Of a stretch of DNA of 64,000 bases, positions 23,639-34,096 are shown one piece after another. Origin of the DNA: Margaritispora aquatica. Taxonomy: Eukaryota; Ascomycota; Leotiomycetes; Helotiales; Discinellaceae. Within the stretch, counting starts at the first letter, position 1. Every line of letters starts with the position of its first letter. The notes under the pieces were generated by a model. The model was not told the origin of the DNA and searched no databases. It was given only the letters and a program-made list of their open reading frames with translations. The position numbers and the translations under genes are program-made. Where the stretch lies: contig VJWN01000001.1 of the NCBI GenBank assembly GCA_007644065.1, positions 1,564,340 through 1,628,339 of the forward strand, read 5' to 3'.

Positions 23639-25709
23639 TTGATTTGCAGTCTTTAGAGAGTGGGTTTCTTTTGTTGCATTTGCGTGGCGCTGGAACGGGT
23701 TGTTTTACAGGCGGGTGTCGATATGTTGTTGGTGAGGAGTGTATACTGTATTGGTTTGGTGGTGCATAGATGGCGCTTGGCTTATTCTGGTTCGTTGTTG
23801 AATTTGGTTCGCTTGGGAGAAAGCAAAGGTTGGCTAGACGTTTATACCGCTCGCCGCAAGGCACTGATATTGCATATATATGTAAGACGTAGTCAATAAA
23901 TAGAGTTATTATTGACATCCCACTCATAATCAGTGAGTGATTGATTAGACTTGAGTATGTATATATGTGTGTATATATGCCAACACTGCGTAAGGTAAGA
24001 GAGCTTCTCCCATCACTATTGCGGCTGCTCGCTTAGGCAGAAGGAAGCAAATGCTAATGTGAATTCCAATGCGAAACCTGCCTCTTCACCTCACGCCACG
24101 ACAAATGGACATTACAAACAGAACACTCACTCCATGGTTCAGTCGTCGTTCCAAACTCGCAACTCGCAACCCGCAACCAGTCACATGCGAGATTTTGAAC
24201 CTCAGCACGAGATGGATTCTCAATATGAGAATGGAAATCTGGCGATGAATCACCACCACCTAGCAAGACAAAATGGTTTACCTCCTATTGCCATGGACTG
24301 CGAATTGTGAATTGTGTCTCAGCTTGGAGTATATATATATATATATTTTTTAACTCGCTGAATATGGCAACAATACTTGTGCCACTTCAAACGAGCTTCC
24401 TGTTGTTTGGCGATGCGGAAATCGGAAAGATGGATGAAGGCGTAATAGAGCATGAGCGCAAGCAATAGTGCACCATTTACTTATGCGGTAGATAGGCGAC
24501 AGGAGTAGAATCATCAACTGCCCCGCAAGCGACTTCAAATTGCAGGGAGTCCATTCAAGGAGTTTCAAGGACTGCTCGATCTTTGCCATGTGGCACAATT
24601 AAGGATAGGATTTCCATCATATGAATCATTCATTCATTCATTCATTGCCTTCACTCACGTACTGTACGCCTCACCCAAGATACCTACCTACCTACCTATG
24701 CAAAGCCACAGAGCGGAATGATCGGTGGTGTGTGGAACCGAGTATTAGGCATTCATGGAACAGACGAATACCCACCCACCCCTACGTCGAATGACTTGCT
24801 TCTGAGAGGCGATGTTTGCCTCTAGACTGGCAGTTTGTTGGTAGTGTTACGTATGTCGATGCGTTCCAGAACTCGACGGTTTTTCCTCTGTTGAGGCTGA
24901 GGTGCCTGAAGGGGTTTTCTTTTTTTTTATACGTAGTAGAAACAAGAGAAACAGTTGAAACTACCGATACGTTTCAAGTGTCTCGCACGAATTTAGTAAA
25001 TGCCCAAGGTACGATATAGACTCCTCTCCTCAATCATACGATAATCATCATAATCCAGGCGAGAGTCCCTCCCTGCCTGCCTTTCGTTCATCGCTTCAAT
25101 GTCTAAATATAACTACTAACTCTTGACACCTCCCCCCCCCCAATCAGACCATCTCCATTACGCAGCTCCAGCTGTTTTGCAAGACCACCCACCCACCACC
25201 CAGGCAGAACTGATCCAAGAACCGATCCAGACACATCCAGACAGTGACAGACAGTGACAGGCCAATCTGGTTACTGTAGGAGCCACTTACAGTTACAGCC
25301 AACTCTAATTTAACGCCTTCACCCCCTCGTTTGTCGCTCTGCTTGGTGGGTTCGGGGTTGTTCAGGCTCTTCTATTCGCTGAAAGTGGAAAACAACAGGG
25401 TTACTAAGCAGGGACAGACAGTCCAACCCTGAAAGAAAACCCCCCCTGTCTGGCGCAATGGCAGCGGGTGTCCAGCAGTGTGGTGCAGTGAGGGAGAGAG
25501 GGAGGAAGCGGTGATTACAGTGCAAGTTAAACCTAGACACTTGCTTTTGCTGGGTAGTACTGGACTGGACTGGACTGGGACTGGAATGGGTAAACAGCTG
25601 TTTGCGACCCAGCCTGTGTTCATTCTTACAAGTACAAGTACAGCTATTGTCCCATCTTCAATTGTGTGGTAAAGAATAGGATCACCAACACCAACACCCA
25701 TACGACGCC
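23639..25709. other. Spacer with microsatellites
   Basis: No supported gene. Contains an AT run near 24331-24346, (ATTC)5 near 24627-24646, (ACCT)4 near 24682-24698, a C9 tract near 25133-25141 and a ctgga-type repeat near 25557-25580 that lies in the probable 5' leader of the next gene. Short frames here are low-complexity. Confidence 0.5.
24627..24698 (+). repeat. Two tetranucleotide microsatellites
   Basis: An ATTC array of about five units and, 35 bp on, an ACCT array of about four units. Confidence 0.85.
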
Positions 25710-27312
25710 ATGGTTCGATTAAGCTTCACTGCTCTCGCTACAGTGGGTACGTACCTGAATTTAGGGATCCCCTTTCCCCATAGTCTTGGTGATTCCTTGG
25801 GTTCCTTGGGTTCCTTGGCCCCAGTTTTCGAATCGCAAACATGAGGTTCGAATGGCAGATCATGAGCACAATTAATTCAGAAACACAAGCACAAAGATAA
25901 ACATCACTGACCATGATGCTGCAGGAATCGCATTCGTCTCACGCGCATCTGCCGTGTCGACCATCAGCTCATCGGGCTTCGTATCGAGCGATGGAGGAGT
26001 TGGGTTTGCGCTGAACATCCCTCAAAAGGACGAGAATGAGGATTTATACATGACACTCTATGGACCGGTGTCCAGCTCGTGGATTGTGAGTCGCCCTTTG
26101 GCTCGCCGAGCTCGACCATGGCAGAAAACAGGAGCTAATTGAGTGTAAAGGCAGTTGGCATGGGCAGCGAGGAGATGAAAGATTCGTTGATGTTCATTGT
26201 TTACACTGGTGCATCGAATGAGATCACACTTTCTCCTCGCCTTTCCTACGGAAACGTCGAGCCTTCTTTCACCAACATAACCGTCAAGACGCTGCCGGGC
26301 ACCGGCATCGCGAATGGAAAATACAATGTCAATTTCATGTGTCGCAAATGTCGTTCGTGGGCTGGCGGATCCATAGACGCGACTTCGACAACGCAGAAGT
26401 TTATATTTGCGACGGGGCCAAATGGAGATCTCAGGACTGATGACTTGAATGCGCCGACCAAGAGACATTCTGTGTATGGAACTTTCACAATGGACATGAC
26501 CAAGGCGGTCGGGGCAAGCAGTGTTCCAGTCGCTCAAAACGCAGATACGGCCGGAACGGTTCAAGGCGAGAGCAAGAGCGATCGTGATTTCAGCTCGCCA
26601 TTCCATGGGTGTCTTATGATCTTGGTGTTCGTTGGCTTGATGCCTATTGGTGTCATGATCCTGAGGATTATGAATAGTCCCAAGTGGCATGGAGTCAACC
26701 AAACCGTTAGCGCAGGTATTGCGTTGTTGGGAGCCGGGCTTGGAGTCTATTCGGGCAGGATGTATAATCGAGTATGTACTCTCCTTTGCAAGATATCGTT
26801 TCGCACTGACAATCGTGGTATAGACCAAGAATTACAATTCCGCTCATCAAATCCTTGGAACTGTGGTAATAGTAGGCATGGTTGCTCAATTTGTTCTTGG
26901 ATTTCTACATCATAGAATGTACAAGAAAACCCAGGCAACGACCAAGCTCGCTCCTATACACGTCTGGCTAGGTCGTATCATCATCCCAGCAGGCATCGCC
27001 ACCGGTTTCCTCGGATTCCCTCTAGCCCTCAACTCAAAATACAACTACGCATTACTGGCCCTTGTACTCCTTGTTATTGTAGTGATGGGACCTTTCGCCT
27101 TCTGGCGATGGAGAAGAGATGCGCAGAAGAACAAGACGAGGAACGGAGCAGCCGGCATGGACTTGGGAGGAGGGTACCAGGCACAGCCGTGGGCGACGGG
27201 TGGGCCGAGCCAGAGCGACATCAACCTACCACAGTATGGAGGCCACTCGGCAAGTGGACAAAACCACCCTCCTGTGTATTTGCATCCAGATGCGGGCCGA
27301 AATCATGCTTGA
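25710..27312 (+). CDS. Secretory-pathway DOMON (CDH-type heme b)-cytochrome b561 membrane protein
   Basis: Exons 25710-25746, 25925-26085, 26151-26771 and 26824-27312 give 435 residues. A signal peptide (MVRLSFTALATVG, then IAFVSRASA) leads to a cellobiose-dehydrogenase-type cytochrome domain: SSWIAVGMGSEEM supplies the likely Met heme ligand and KRHSVYGTFTMDM the His ligand. The cytochrome b561 part follows with four expected heme His in FHGCLM, KWHGVNQ, SAHQILG and PIHVWLGR, within about five to six membrane helices. The cytoplasmic tail is Gly/Pro/His-rich. Such proteins pass electrons across a membrane, possibly for iron reduction or for feeding extracellular oxidoreductases; the acceptor is unknown. 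Intron 1 contains a duplicated gggttcctt unit. Start ATG is in a GCCATGG context. Confidence 0.88.
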
Positions 27313-28678
27313 GATTCTTGGTCATAGGAGGGTTGAGGATGATAATGTGAGCATTGCATGGCGTTCATTCTGGGCTTGGAAACGTGATTTGGCTCTGGCG
27401 TATGGTGGAAAGTCGGCAGGCTGAATTGGATGCATATTCTGTTGGCTTCTGTATTGAATACCTTTTTGTTGCGATATGTTGTGACCAACAGGAAAATGCC
27501 AAGAGTAATTGTAGTTTGGAGCGAATGCGACCAGATCCGTTGTCTCACAACAAGTGATTATGGAGATAATAAGGTTTCAAATCAGATGCGTTTAAGCTTC
27601 TTTACACTGTCCCTAGGGGGTGGATTGCCGCCGTCGATTACCTCCGTAGGTGGGTCTGGCCGAGGTGGCCCCTCTCGTGGCCACAAGTCCTGTTGGTGTT
27701 TTGACTTGAGATGTGGAGAGTAGTGTGTACATTGAGAATTCTCGAGTTCTTTTATTTTTTATTTTTTTTGAAGAAAAAAATCATTCGCATATCATTTATG
27801 TCCAAAAGTTTGGACATGTTCATCCTAGTCATTTTATCTTGTTGTTCATGATTTAGGTGCTTACCTTATGGTAAAGTCTATTACTGTGTCTGCACCTTGC
27901 AGTAAAAAGAAGCTTGAAGTACAGCTCATAGATACCCAATCTTGCAGAAGAGGTCGCGCCAAATTGTTTAAGCTTGTCTCACATAAGCGCCAGTCACTGC
28001 TCCGGTACCAAGAGGAGCTTAATCCTCCTTTGTTCCCACGTGGGGGAGAGCCTCTTCTGGACAGTGCCCCTCACGTCACCATCCTCACTGGCGCAATAGG
28101 CTCAACAGCAGGGACCGCAAGCGCTCCCATGTATGCAAGGAGGAGGCGGGACATACCCATCTCATGGGGATTGTACCAAGCGTGTCTTTCAAGGTGCAAC
28201 GTCCGATGGGATTTGTTTGGCACCGTCGGTCTGCTTTCGTCTAGCCTGCACATGATACTGCTCGTATCTCGCATCGCGAGCCATCCTGGCGTGCTGTCCG
28301 ATCATGAGTGGCTCTTCTGCTGGGAAGCCTCGTGGGGAGTCCAGATCGAGGCTGGTCTCCGTGGTGTTGGCTTTCAATCGACCTGGCAAGAGCCAGTCCG
28401 TGGTTCGGGTGTGGTTTGGTGTTTACTCGCTTGGGAGCGCGGTGTTTGATGGCCTTCTGGATGGGGACGTCGATGTCTTGGGAATACCGTGGCTTGGGGG
28501 TGAGTGAGGAGGTTTGTATAAGGATGTTGAGAGACTCTGGGGGGTTTTTTTTTCTCGTGCCGTGGATAAGGTAGATTCTTGCTTCATTCTAGTTCTCGTG
28601 TTGTGCATGCAGGGAATGCACACTTCGCTTCGTCTTCCACCTTTTTAAACACATCAATTGCTTTCTACCGCCTCCAAG
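27313..28678. other. Spacer with one doubtful 193-codon frame
   Basis: A plus-strand frame with ATG spans 27868-28449. Its product has no recognisable domain and does not look membrane-bound or secreted; a frame of this length is roughly expected by chance once per window this size. A poly-A/T-rich tract lies at 27750-27780. No other signal. Confidence 0.45.
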
Positions 28679-30373
28679 ATGCGGGCCATCTTCCTCCTTT
28701 CGCTGATGCCCTTCGCAGCAGCGTACTATCTCCCCATCGCCAACCGCGATGCAGTGGAAACTTTCTCGCAGCCTGAATTCCTCGCACCAGGACCTACAGA
28801 GACTGAAGTCGTTTCTTTCGCTACCGTAACTAGTCAACTCTTTCCGCCCGAGACAATAACAGCAGTAGAAGTGATTGAGACGGCATCGTTCTCGGAACCT
28901 GTGTTCTCGGAGACGACTCAAATAGCCATCGAGACAGCTTCATACTTCCAGGAGCCCTTTTCAGAGACAACTCCTCTAGCAACCGAGACTAAGACATCAG
29001 TATTCGCTGTCGTTACAAGTCAGATCGATGCTTTCGAAAGTACATCTGCGCCCACATTACAATTCACCGAGGCTCCTACTCTTGCGTTCGAAAGTACGTC
29101 TGCGCCGCAGGTAGAAGCGACGGAGGCACCAGTTATAGTGATTAAGCGCATTGAATCCGAGTTATCAAATACGACTACTGTGCAAGGAAACACAACCGAG
29201 AGCCCTGGTCTTGATCCAAGCGAAATCACGGAAATCACCAATAGCACTACACTTCCAGCCAACATTACCAATACACCAATTACAAATCCTGACCCGGATG
29301 CTTTAAAGAATGGATGGGTCGCAGGTTATGTTCGGAACACCGCGGCAAAGGTAGAGCGTGTCGTTGTTTCTGTCCTTCAGAAGAGGGAGGTCGCAGACAC
29401 AATTGCCGCTATATCGACTTCGACAACAGCATCTTGGCATGGAAGCAACACCACGAAACTTCCATGCTCAAGCAAGCTCACCGTCAAAGCCACAGGCTCA
29501 ATCCACTGCGTCACGCACACAGTCTGCAAAGCCATGAACACCCTCGCATCCTCCCACTCCAACTCGACTAAGCACACAACGCAAACAATCAAGCCAACAG
29601 CCAAAGCAGCATCCACGCCAGCAGCCGCAGCGTGCACTGCGCTCTCACTCACCACATCCAACATCACGCTCCCCTCCTTCCCGCTCTCAGCCAACACCAC
29701 CACGGCACTCTCCTCCTTCCTCAACCTAATCCTCAGCGTGCCCGAATCCGTGCTCGCCAAAAGCGACAAAGACGTCTCGACCTTCTTCACCGGCCTCGGG
29801 GGCTGCCTCGCCTCGAACGGCAAGGGCCTCGAGAACGACCTGAAAGCCCTCACCGCGCCCCTCGCGTCGTTCCTCACAAACGTCGGCGCCAACATCGTTG
29901 CGGGCGTCGGCGAAGGCGTCAAGGAAGCCGGGAAGGACGCGAAAGATATCGTCGCCGATGTGGGCGAGGGCGTCAAGGAGGCCGGGAAAAAAATCGGCGA
30001 CACGATTGGGGGCTTGTTCCACTTTACGCAGAAAGACAGGCGCGATGCTGCGGCGTTCATGACGCTGCTGGGCGACGTCGAGAAGATCGCCGCGTGCATG
30101 AATAATGTAGCGAATAACAGCACCGTGTTCGACGTCGCGCGGTGCGCAGTGGATATTGGACTCCTTGTTTTGCCGGCGGGGCGGTTGGCGAATATCAGGA
30201 ATCTAGTGGGTGCGGCCGGTGGTGTGGTGAAGGTCGTGAAGGATTTGAGGGAGGGGAAGAGCGCGGGTGTGGTGGCCGGGGATAGTGTGAAGGTTTTGGA
30301 GGAGGCGTTGGGGGTTGCGACTGTGGTTAAGGCTTGCTCGTTTGTGGTTGAGGATGTGAAGAAGGTGATTTAG
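28679..30373 (+). CDS. Secreted or cell-wall Ser/Thr-rich protein with amphipathic repeats
   Basis: Single exon from ATG 28679 (the open frame extends 7 codons upstream but without ATG), 564 residues. A clear signal peptide MRAIFLLSLMPFAAA is followed by YYLPIANRDAVE. Residues about 30-210 are Ser/Thr/Glu/Pro-rich, with repeated EFSETT-like, FESTSAP and TEAP units, and many N-x-S/T sites. The Cys-containing middle (LPCSSKLTVKATGSIHCVTHTVCKAM) is followed by Thr-rich stretches. The C-terminal half holds two consecutive VGEGVKEAGK units and alternating hydrophobic helices, with several Cys (GGCLAS, IAACMNN, ARCAVD). Third codon positions turn markedly GC-rich from about 29,450 on. No GPI-anchor-like tail. 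I do not recognise the family; it fits a surface or matrix protein. Confidence 0.7.
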   Translation: MRAIFLLSLMPFAAAYYLPIANRDAVETFSQPEFLAPGPTETEVVSFATVTSQLFPPETITAVEVIETASFSEPVFSETTQIAIETASYFQEPFSETTPLATETKTSVFAVVTSQIDAFESTSAPTLQFTEAPTLAFESTSAPQVEATEAPVIVIKRIESELSNTTTVQGNTTESPGLDPSEITEITNSTTLPANITNTPITNPDPDALKNGWVAGYVRNTAAKVERVVVSVLQKREVADTIAAISTSTTASWHGSNTTKLPCSSKLTVKATGSIHCVTHTVCKAMNTLASSHSNSTKHTTQTIKPTAKAASTPAAAACTALSLTTSNITLPSFPLSANTTTALSSFLNLILSVPESVLAKSDKDVSTFFTGLGGCLASNGKGLENDLKALTAPLASFLTNVGANIVAGVGEGVKEAGKDAKDIVADVGEGVKEAGKKIGDTIGGLFHFTQKDRRDAAAFMTLLGDVEKIAACMNNVANNSTVFDVARCAVDIGLLVLPAGRLANIRNLVGAAGGVVKVVKDLREGKSAGVVAGDSVKVLEEALGVATVVKACSFVVEDVKKVI

Positions 30374-30942
30374 AGATGGGGGGAGGATAATGTAGGATTA
30401 TCTGGAGAAGGATCCGAAAGATACCCGTGTAGTTGGGGCAGCTTTCTTGATAGCCGAATCTCATTGCCGTATGCATTTCTCTAAACTTCCTCTCATCCAT
30501 TTGTTTATATTTTGTCTATTGTAACCTAACACAACACCTGAATATGAATATGAATTAATAGATGATTTATCTCCGCCCAACAACCTACCTATCCGCAATT
30601 CATCCTCGCTTAAGCCCCCTCACTTAGCCTCAGCCTGCCCCACAAGAAAACCACAACAAAACAACAAAACAACAACAACCGCGAAGTTCCCCCCCTTTCC
30701 AATGAAAACCCACCAAAAACATATACAAACAAAACAAAACAAAGTCGCAAAACTCAAGGCCCCATTGGGGCCGATAAAAAACCCCTCGCGGCGGGGTTTT
30801 TGAAAAGATTGGGGCAGCTGGCGAGTCAGCGGATCGAGGCGAGGCGAGTCGAATTTGAACTGATTCGACTTGTTTTGATTTGATTTGAGTAGAATTTGAA
30901 TTGGTGACTAGTTCGAATTTCTTTGTGCTTCTATGTTTCCAC
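30374..30942. other. Spacer with a strong hairpin
   Basis: 3' flanks of two convergent genes. An A/C-rich stretch (30640-30750) precedes the hairpin described separately. No coding signal. Confidence 0.5.
30777..30801. repeat. Perfect 9-bp inverted repeat with GC-rich stem
   Basis: Arms AAAAACCCC and GGGGTTTTT around the 7-nt loop TCGCGGC. On either strand an RNA would fold to a GC stem with flanking A and U runs. It lies between two convergent genes. Confidence 0.85.
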
Positions 30943-31351
30943 CTACACCAGTTTGACCTGACATTTCTTTGACGATCCACACACATGGTAGTCCGGTAGA
31001 AAAACTCTAGGGCGGATATCTTGGCAATTTGGTCTTCCGGGAGGCTTGCCTGGGAACGAAATCTTCTCTTGAGGAACTAGGGAGATTTCATTAGCTCTGC
31101 CGTTTGGAAATCGCGCCATTGTTAAGGAAATACGGATGCTTACATAGGTGCTCCCATGTGAGCTTCTCAGCCAGCCACTTCTGCTCCTCCTCATAGAATT
31201 GATCGGTGCTTCCTGTATGCGTCTTAATATTCTCCAGGAATGCAGCGTAGAGGTTCTTTACCACTACTGCCTTGACGGAGTATGGTTGAGTTGTGGCTTT
31301 CTCGATGATGCTGTCCATCTTGCACAAGTAAAGGCACCACGATGGTGTCAT
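30943..31351 (-). CDS. Shortened member of the tandem W-L-x-E/Cys-rich family (copy A)
   Basis: Exons 31351-31144 and 31076-30943 give about 113 residues. Exon 1 ends EEQKWLAEKLTWEHL, matching the exon-1 ends of the two neighbouring paralogues (RSWLVEYYTWQKL and GDWLAERLLFFKL). The intron interrupts a Phe codon after its first T in all three. Exon 2 starts P-Q-E-K-I-S-F-P-G-K, matching P-G-E-E-N-S-F-P and P-S-E-K-N-H-F-P. The frame then stops soon after VCGSSKKC, before the GH and second CxxC parts seen in the other copies. So this copy is truncated relative to them, whether functional or not. An internal Met at residue 12 is a possible start. Function unknown. Confidence 0.6.
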
Positions 31352-32262
31352 ATTGAAGATCGAAGTTGATTATTAAGAGTGGGTAGTTCTCTGTTTGAAG
31401 ATATGGAAGTACGGTAAGTTTTGGGGGAGTTTGGAGTCATGAGGTGTTGTTAATATAGCCGTCCCAGCGCGGGTCGCGACAAACTTTGGTGAATGCGGTA
31501 TTGGCATTGTTGAATTCAATTTCTCGGTTAGTATTGTGCTTATTTTCAATTGTCGTGGTATTGAAAACGACGGTATTAATGTGACAACCTAGCGCGCAGC
31601 GCACACAAGAATGGTTGAAAAGAGAAGTTGTGGAGGAGTGATTGAAGTCTATATGTACATTTGTCGACATATTTGAATGTTTTATTTTAATAGATCATTT
31701 ATGGGAAATTGAACAGTCCCATTGACGATATAAAAGTCCTACCAAGATCCAGACATTTCAATTCCATGCCAGACTAGCGTTACCTACACGTCCTATTTGT
31801 TGATGACTTCTTCACCGAGAATAGCCAATAGGTGTGGGTTAAAACGAGGATAAGTAGAATTTTACAGAGGTGCGAAATTGATATGGATGCTCACTCACTT
31901 AACGTACATTGAATGCATGGTTGCTTGATGATTTGAATCTGCTTCAGTACAGATCCAATTAAACATAAGTGCAGAGAAACCGACAACGACTGATAGCTAT
32001 ACACCAACACAGGTTATATTGATTAGTTCGCACCTTTAGTTCGTTTGGCAATCTGATTTCCAAATCAGACTACTACTGTACTGCCTATCCCATGACTAAA
32101 GCAAGAGATACATCATATCCTTCGGTTAAGATCCCAAGACCAAGGCAGCCCAGCAAATCTAAAGCTTCATTTCAGTGACAGAAAATGATGATTGTCCCAA
32201 CATCCATCACGCAGATCTAATCCTGGCAAGTTGATGAACAGACCTAGATACAAGCTGGTTTA
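31352..32262. other. Spacer between family copies A and B
   Basis: A 77-codon minus-strand frame with ATG (31670-31437) contains CVRCALGC but does not align with the neighbouring family and has no known domain. No other signal; AT-rich. Confidence 0.4.
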
Positions 32263-32978
32263 TCATTGAAGTTTCGACACTGCATTCCCTTTCTCCACAA
32301 GCATCCACTCTTCAGCTTCTTCGGTAATCATTTCCCAGTCCTCCCCCGAAAGAAAGTTGAAGCATGCCTGCCGAACGTCCTCAACAAACTTTCTCGCACT
32401 TTTTCTTCTTGCTTGCTTCGCAACCTCTGCCATCTCCCTTTCTCTGAACGTCTGTTCCTTGAGTTCCTCAGCATAGCAAACATGACAGGCTGTACGCTCG
32501 AGGGCCTCAAATCCGTAGAGAACTAGGTAACGATGACCATAAGGACATCTTTCTACATAGACAATGGGACATGATTCGAGCATTTCGGTTGTCTTGCAAC
32601 CTTTGCAGAAGGGCACGTATCTGGCAGCTATCTCTGGTTGTTCACCAATGTCGACTGGGCGCTCAAAGGGGAAGGAGTTTTCTTCACCAGGGACTGGAGG
32701 TTTCGTTAGCATCAATGAGAGTGATAGATGAATAGAGAATAGAGAGGTTGTGTTCGCAACGTACAAAGCTTCTGCCAGGTGTAGTACTCCACGAGCCACG
32801 ACCTCTCCGCGCTGGTCAGCTTATCACCATCTGCGACATGGGTCCGAAAGACCTTGAATGTAGACATGTAAACCTCGCTGATATCATTGATTTCATATCC
32901 ATGGCCTCCACTCATCGAATTGTTGTAACAGGCTTCAATCACGGACGTATAGCCCTGCGTTGTCCCTGAGCTGCTCAT
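32263..32978 (-). CDS. Intact member of the tandem W-L-x-E/Cys-rich family (copy B)
   Basis: Exons 32978-32765 (214 nt) and 32693-32263 give 214 residues. The intron has GTACGT and a GCTAAC branch site. Exon 1 encodes a region ending SAERSWLVEYYTWQKL. Exon 2 encodes PGEENSFPFERPVD, then the Cys-rich block FCKGC-x8-C-x8-CPYGHRYL, then YGFE and CHVCYAEE. Two CxxC pairs plus further Cys/His look like a small zinc-binding fold. A long helical charged segment follows (KEQTFREREMAEVAKQARRK), ending EDWEMITEEAEEWMLVEKG. No signal peptide or membrane segment, so probably intracellular. I do not recognise the family. It is the most complete of the three adjacent copies. A TATATAT element lies about 175 bp upstream of the ATG. 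Confidence 0.72.
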
Positions 32979-34096
32979 TCTGAGTTATATGTCGAAGATT
33001 GTAGAATTAGAGATTGATCTAGCCTGATATTGGCAGTGTCGCCGAGCTTATTTTCGTTTAGAATGCGTACTGTATTGAATATGTGACTTGATAGTGAGTG
33101 TAGATGTATTTAGGTGAATGCGCAAGTATCTCGTAGCGAGGGTTTCTTGATATATATCAATGCGAGGTTTCGAAATTGACAATAACCAAATACTTTCCAT
33201 TGTTCGTCAGCAACTTAGGTAACCGTCGGCATCTTATTTTATAACTAAAGAGCAGTGGAGTTCAGTTGTAATATGACGAAACGGAGGGCTGCCAAGCAAT
33301 CGGGTTCTCTCTAGCCCTCAACCATGACTTCTTAACCATCTACTAAGAATCGATCCGAAATAATTCGCATGTAAACTAAAGTCGGAAACAGGTTGCCACT
33401 AGTGTTATAGGGCTTAGAGGCCTCATTAGCGTTTTGTGCTGGTAGCTCGGCATCCATGGAATCCCAGAATCGAACTTAGTGGCTCGCGTAGAGGAGAAGA
33501 ACACATCTGTGTTTTGCGAATATAAATTGAGATGCGAATTTGATTTCCCATTTCCTAGTAGTCAATGAAACTCTAGCCTAACGTCGGAGAACTGCTGAGA
33601 CCGAAGATCTCGCACTTTTTTTCAGTTCTGCACAAGTTACTTCTGTTCATATAGCTTCTCGTTTGCATGAGCTATCATGAATATCAAACATCATGAACGC
33701 GATTTCAGTGCACACGATTTGTTGAGGGCAGGTTTCATATTTCGCAATGGAGTTAATAGTTGACTACAAGTCACCAAGCAAAAATAGCCATAAACAACTC
33801 CGACTAAGTTCAACTCCTAGACCCTACCCCTAAACCCACTAAAACGGTCACGAAAAACAAGTGATGTGATCGATTAGCCATACGAAGGATTAATGCAAAT
33901 ATCCTCTATAATTCTGGTGCCTCCGTAGTTTCATTCGCTAGCTTTACACCCGAAAATCCCATTTTCTAGGGCATCGGAAGCAGTCCAATAAGAGCGACTT
34001 GATTGATGCTTGACGCAGGTGTATTCTTCACCCTTTCCACAAAACCATCATCCCCAAACAGCGCAAGCCCTTTCCATTCCTTTACAGATCGCATAC
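32979..34096. other. Spacer between family copies B and C
   Basis: Promoter of copy B and 3' flank of copy C. No frame of note and no family fragment recognised. AT-rich. Confidence 0.4.

Noticed and set aside
23903..24350. AT-rich and low-complexity stretch as a transposon relic
   Set aside because: No terminal repeats, target duplication or coding trace.
27868..28449. 193-codon plus-strand frame
   Set aside because: Unrecognised, with about one such frame expected by chance in a window this size. Kept only as a note in the spacer entry.
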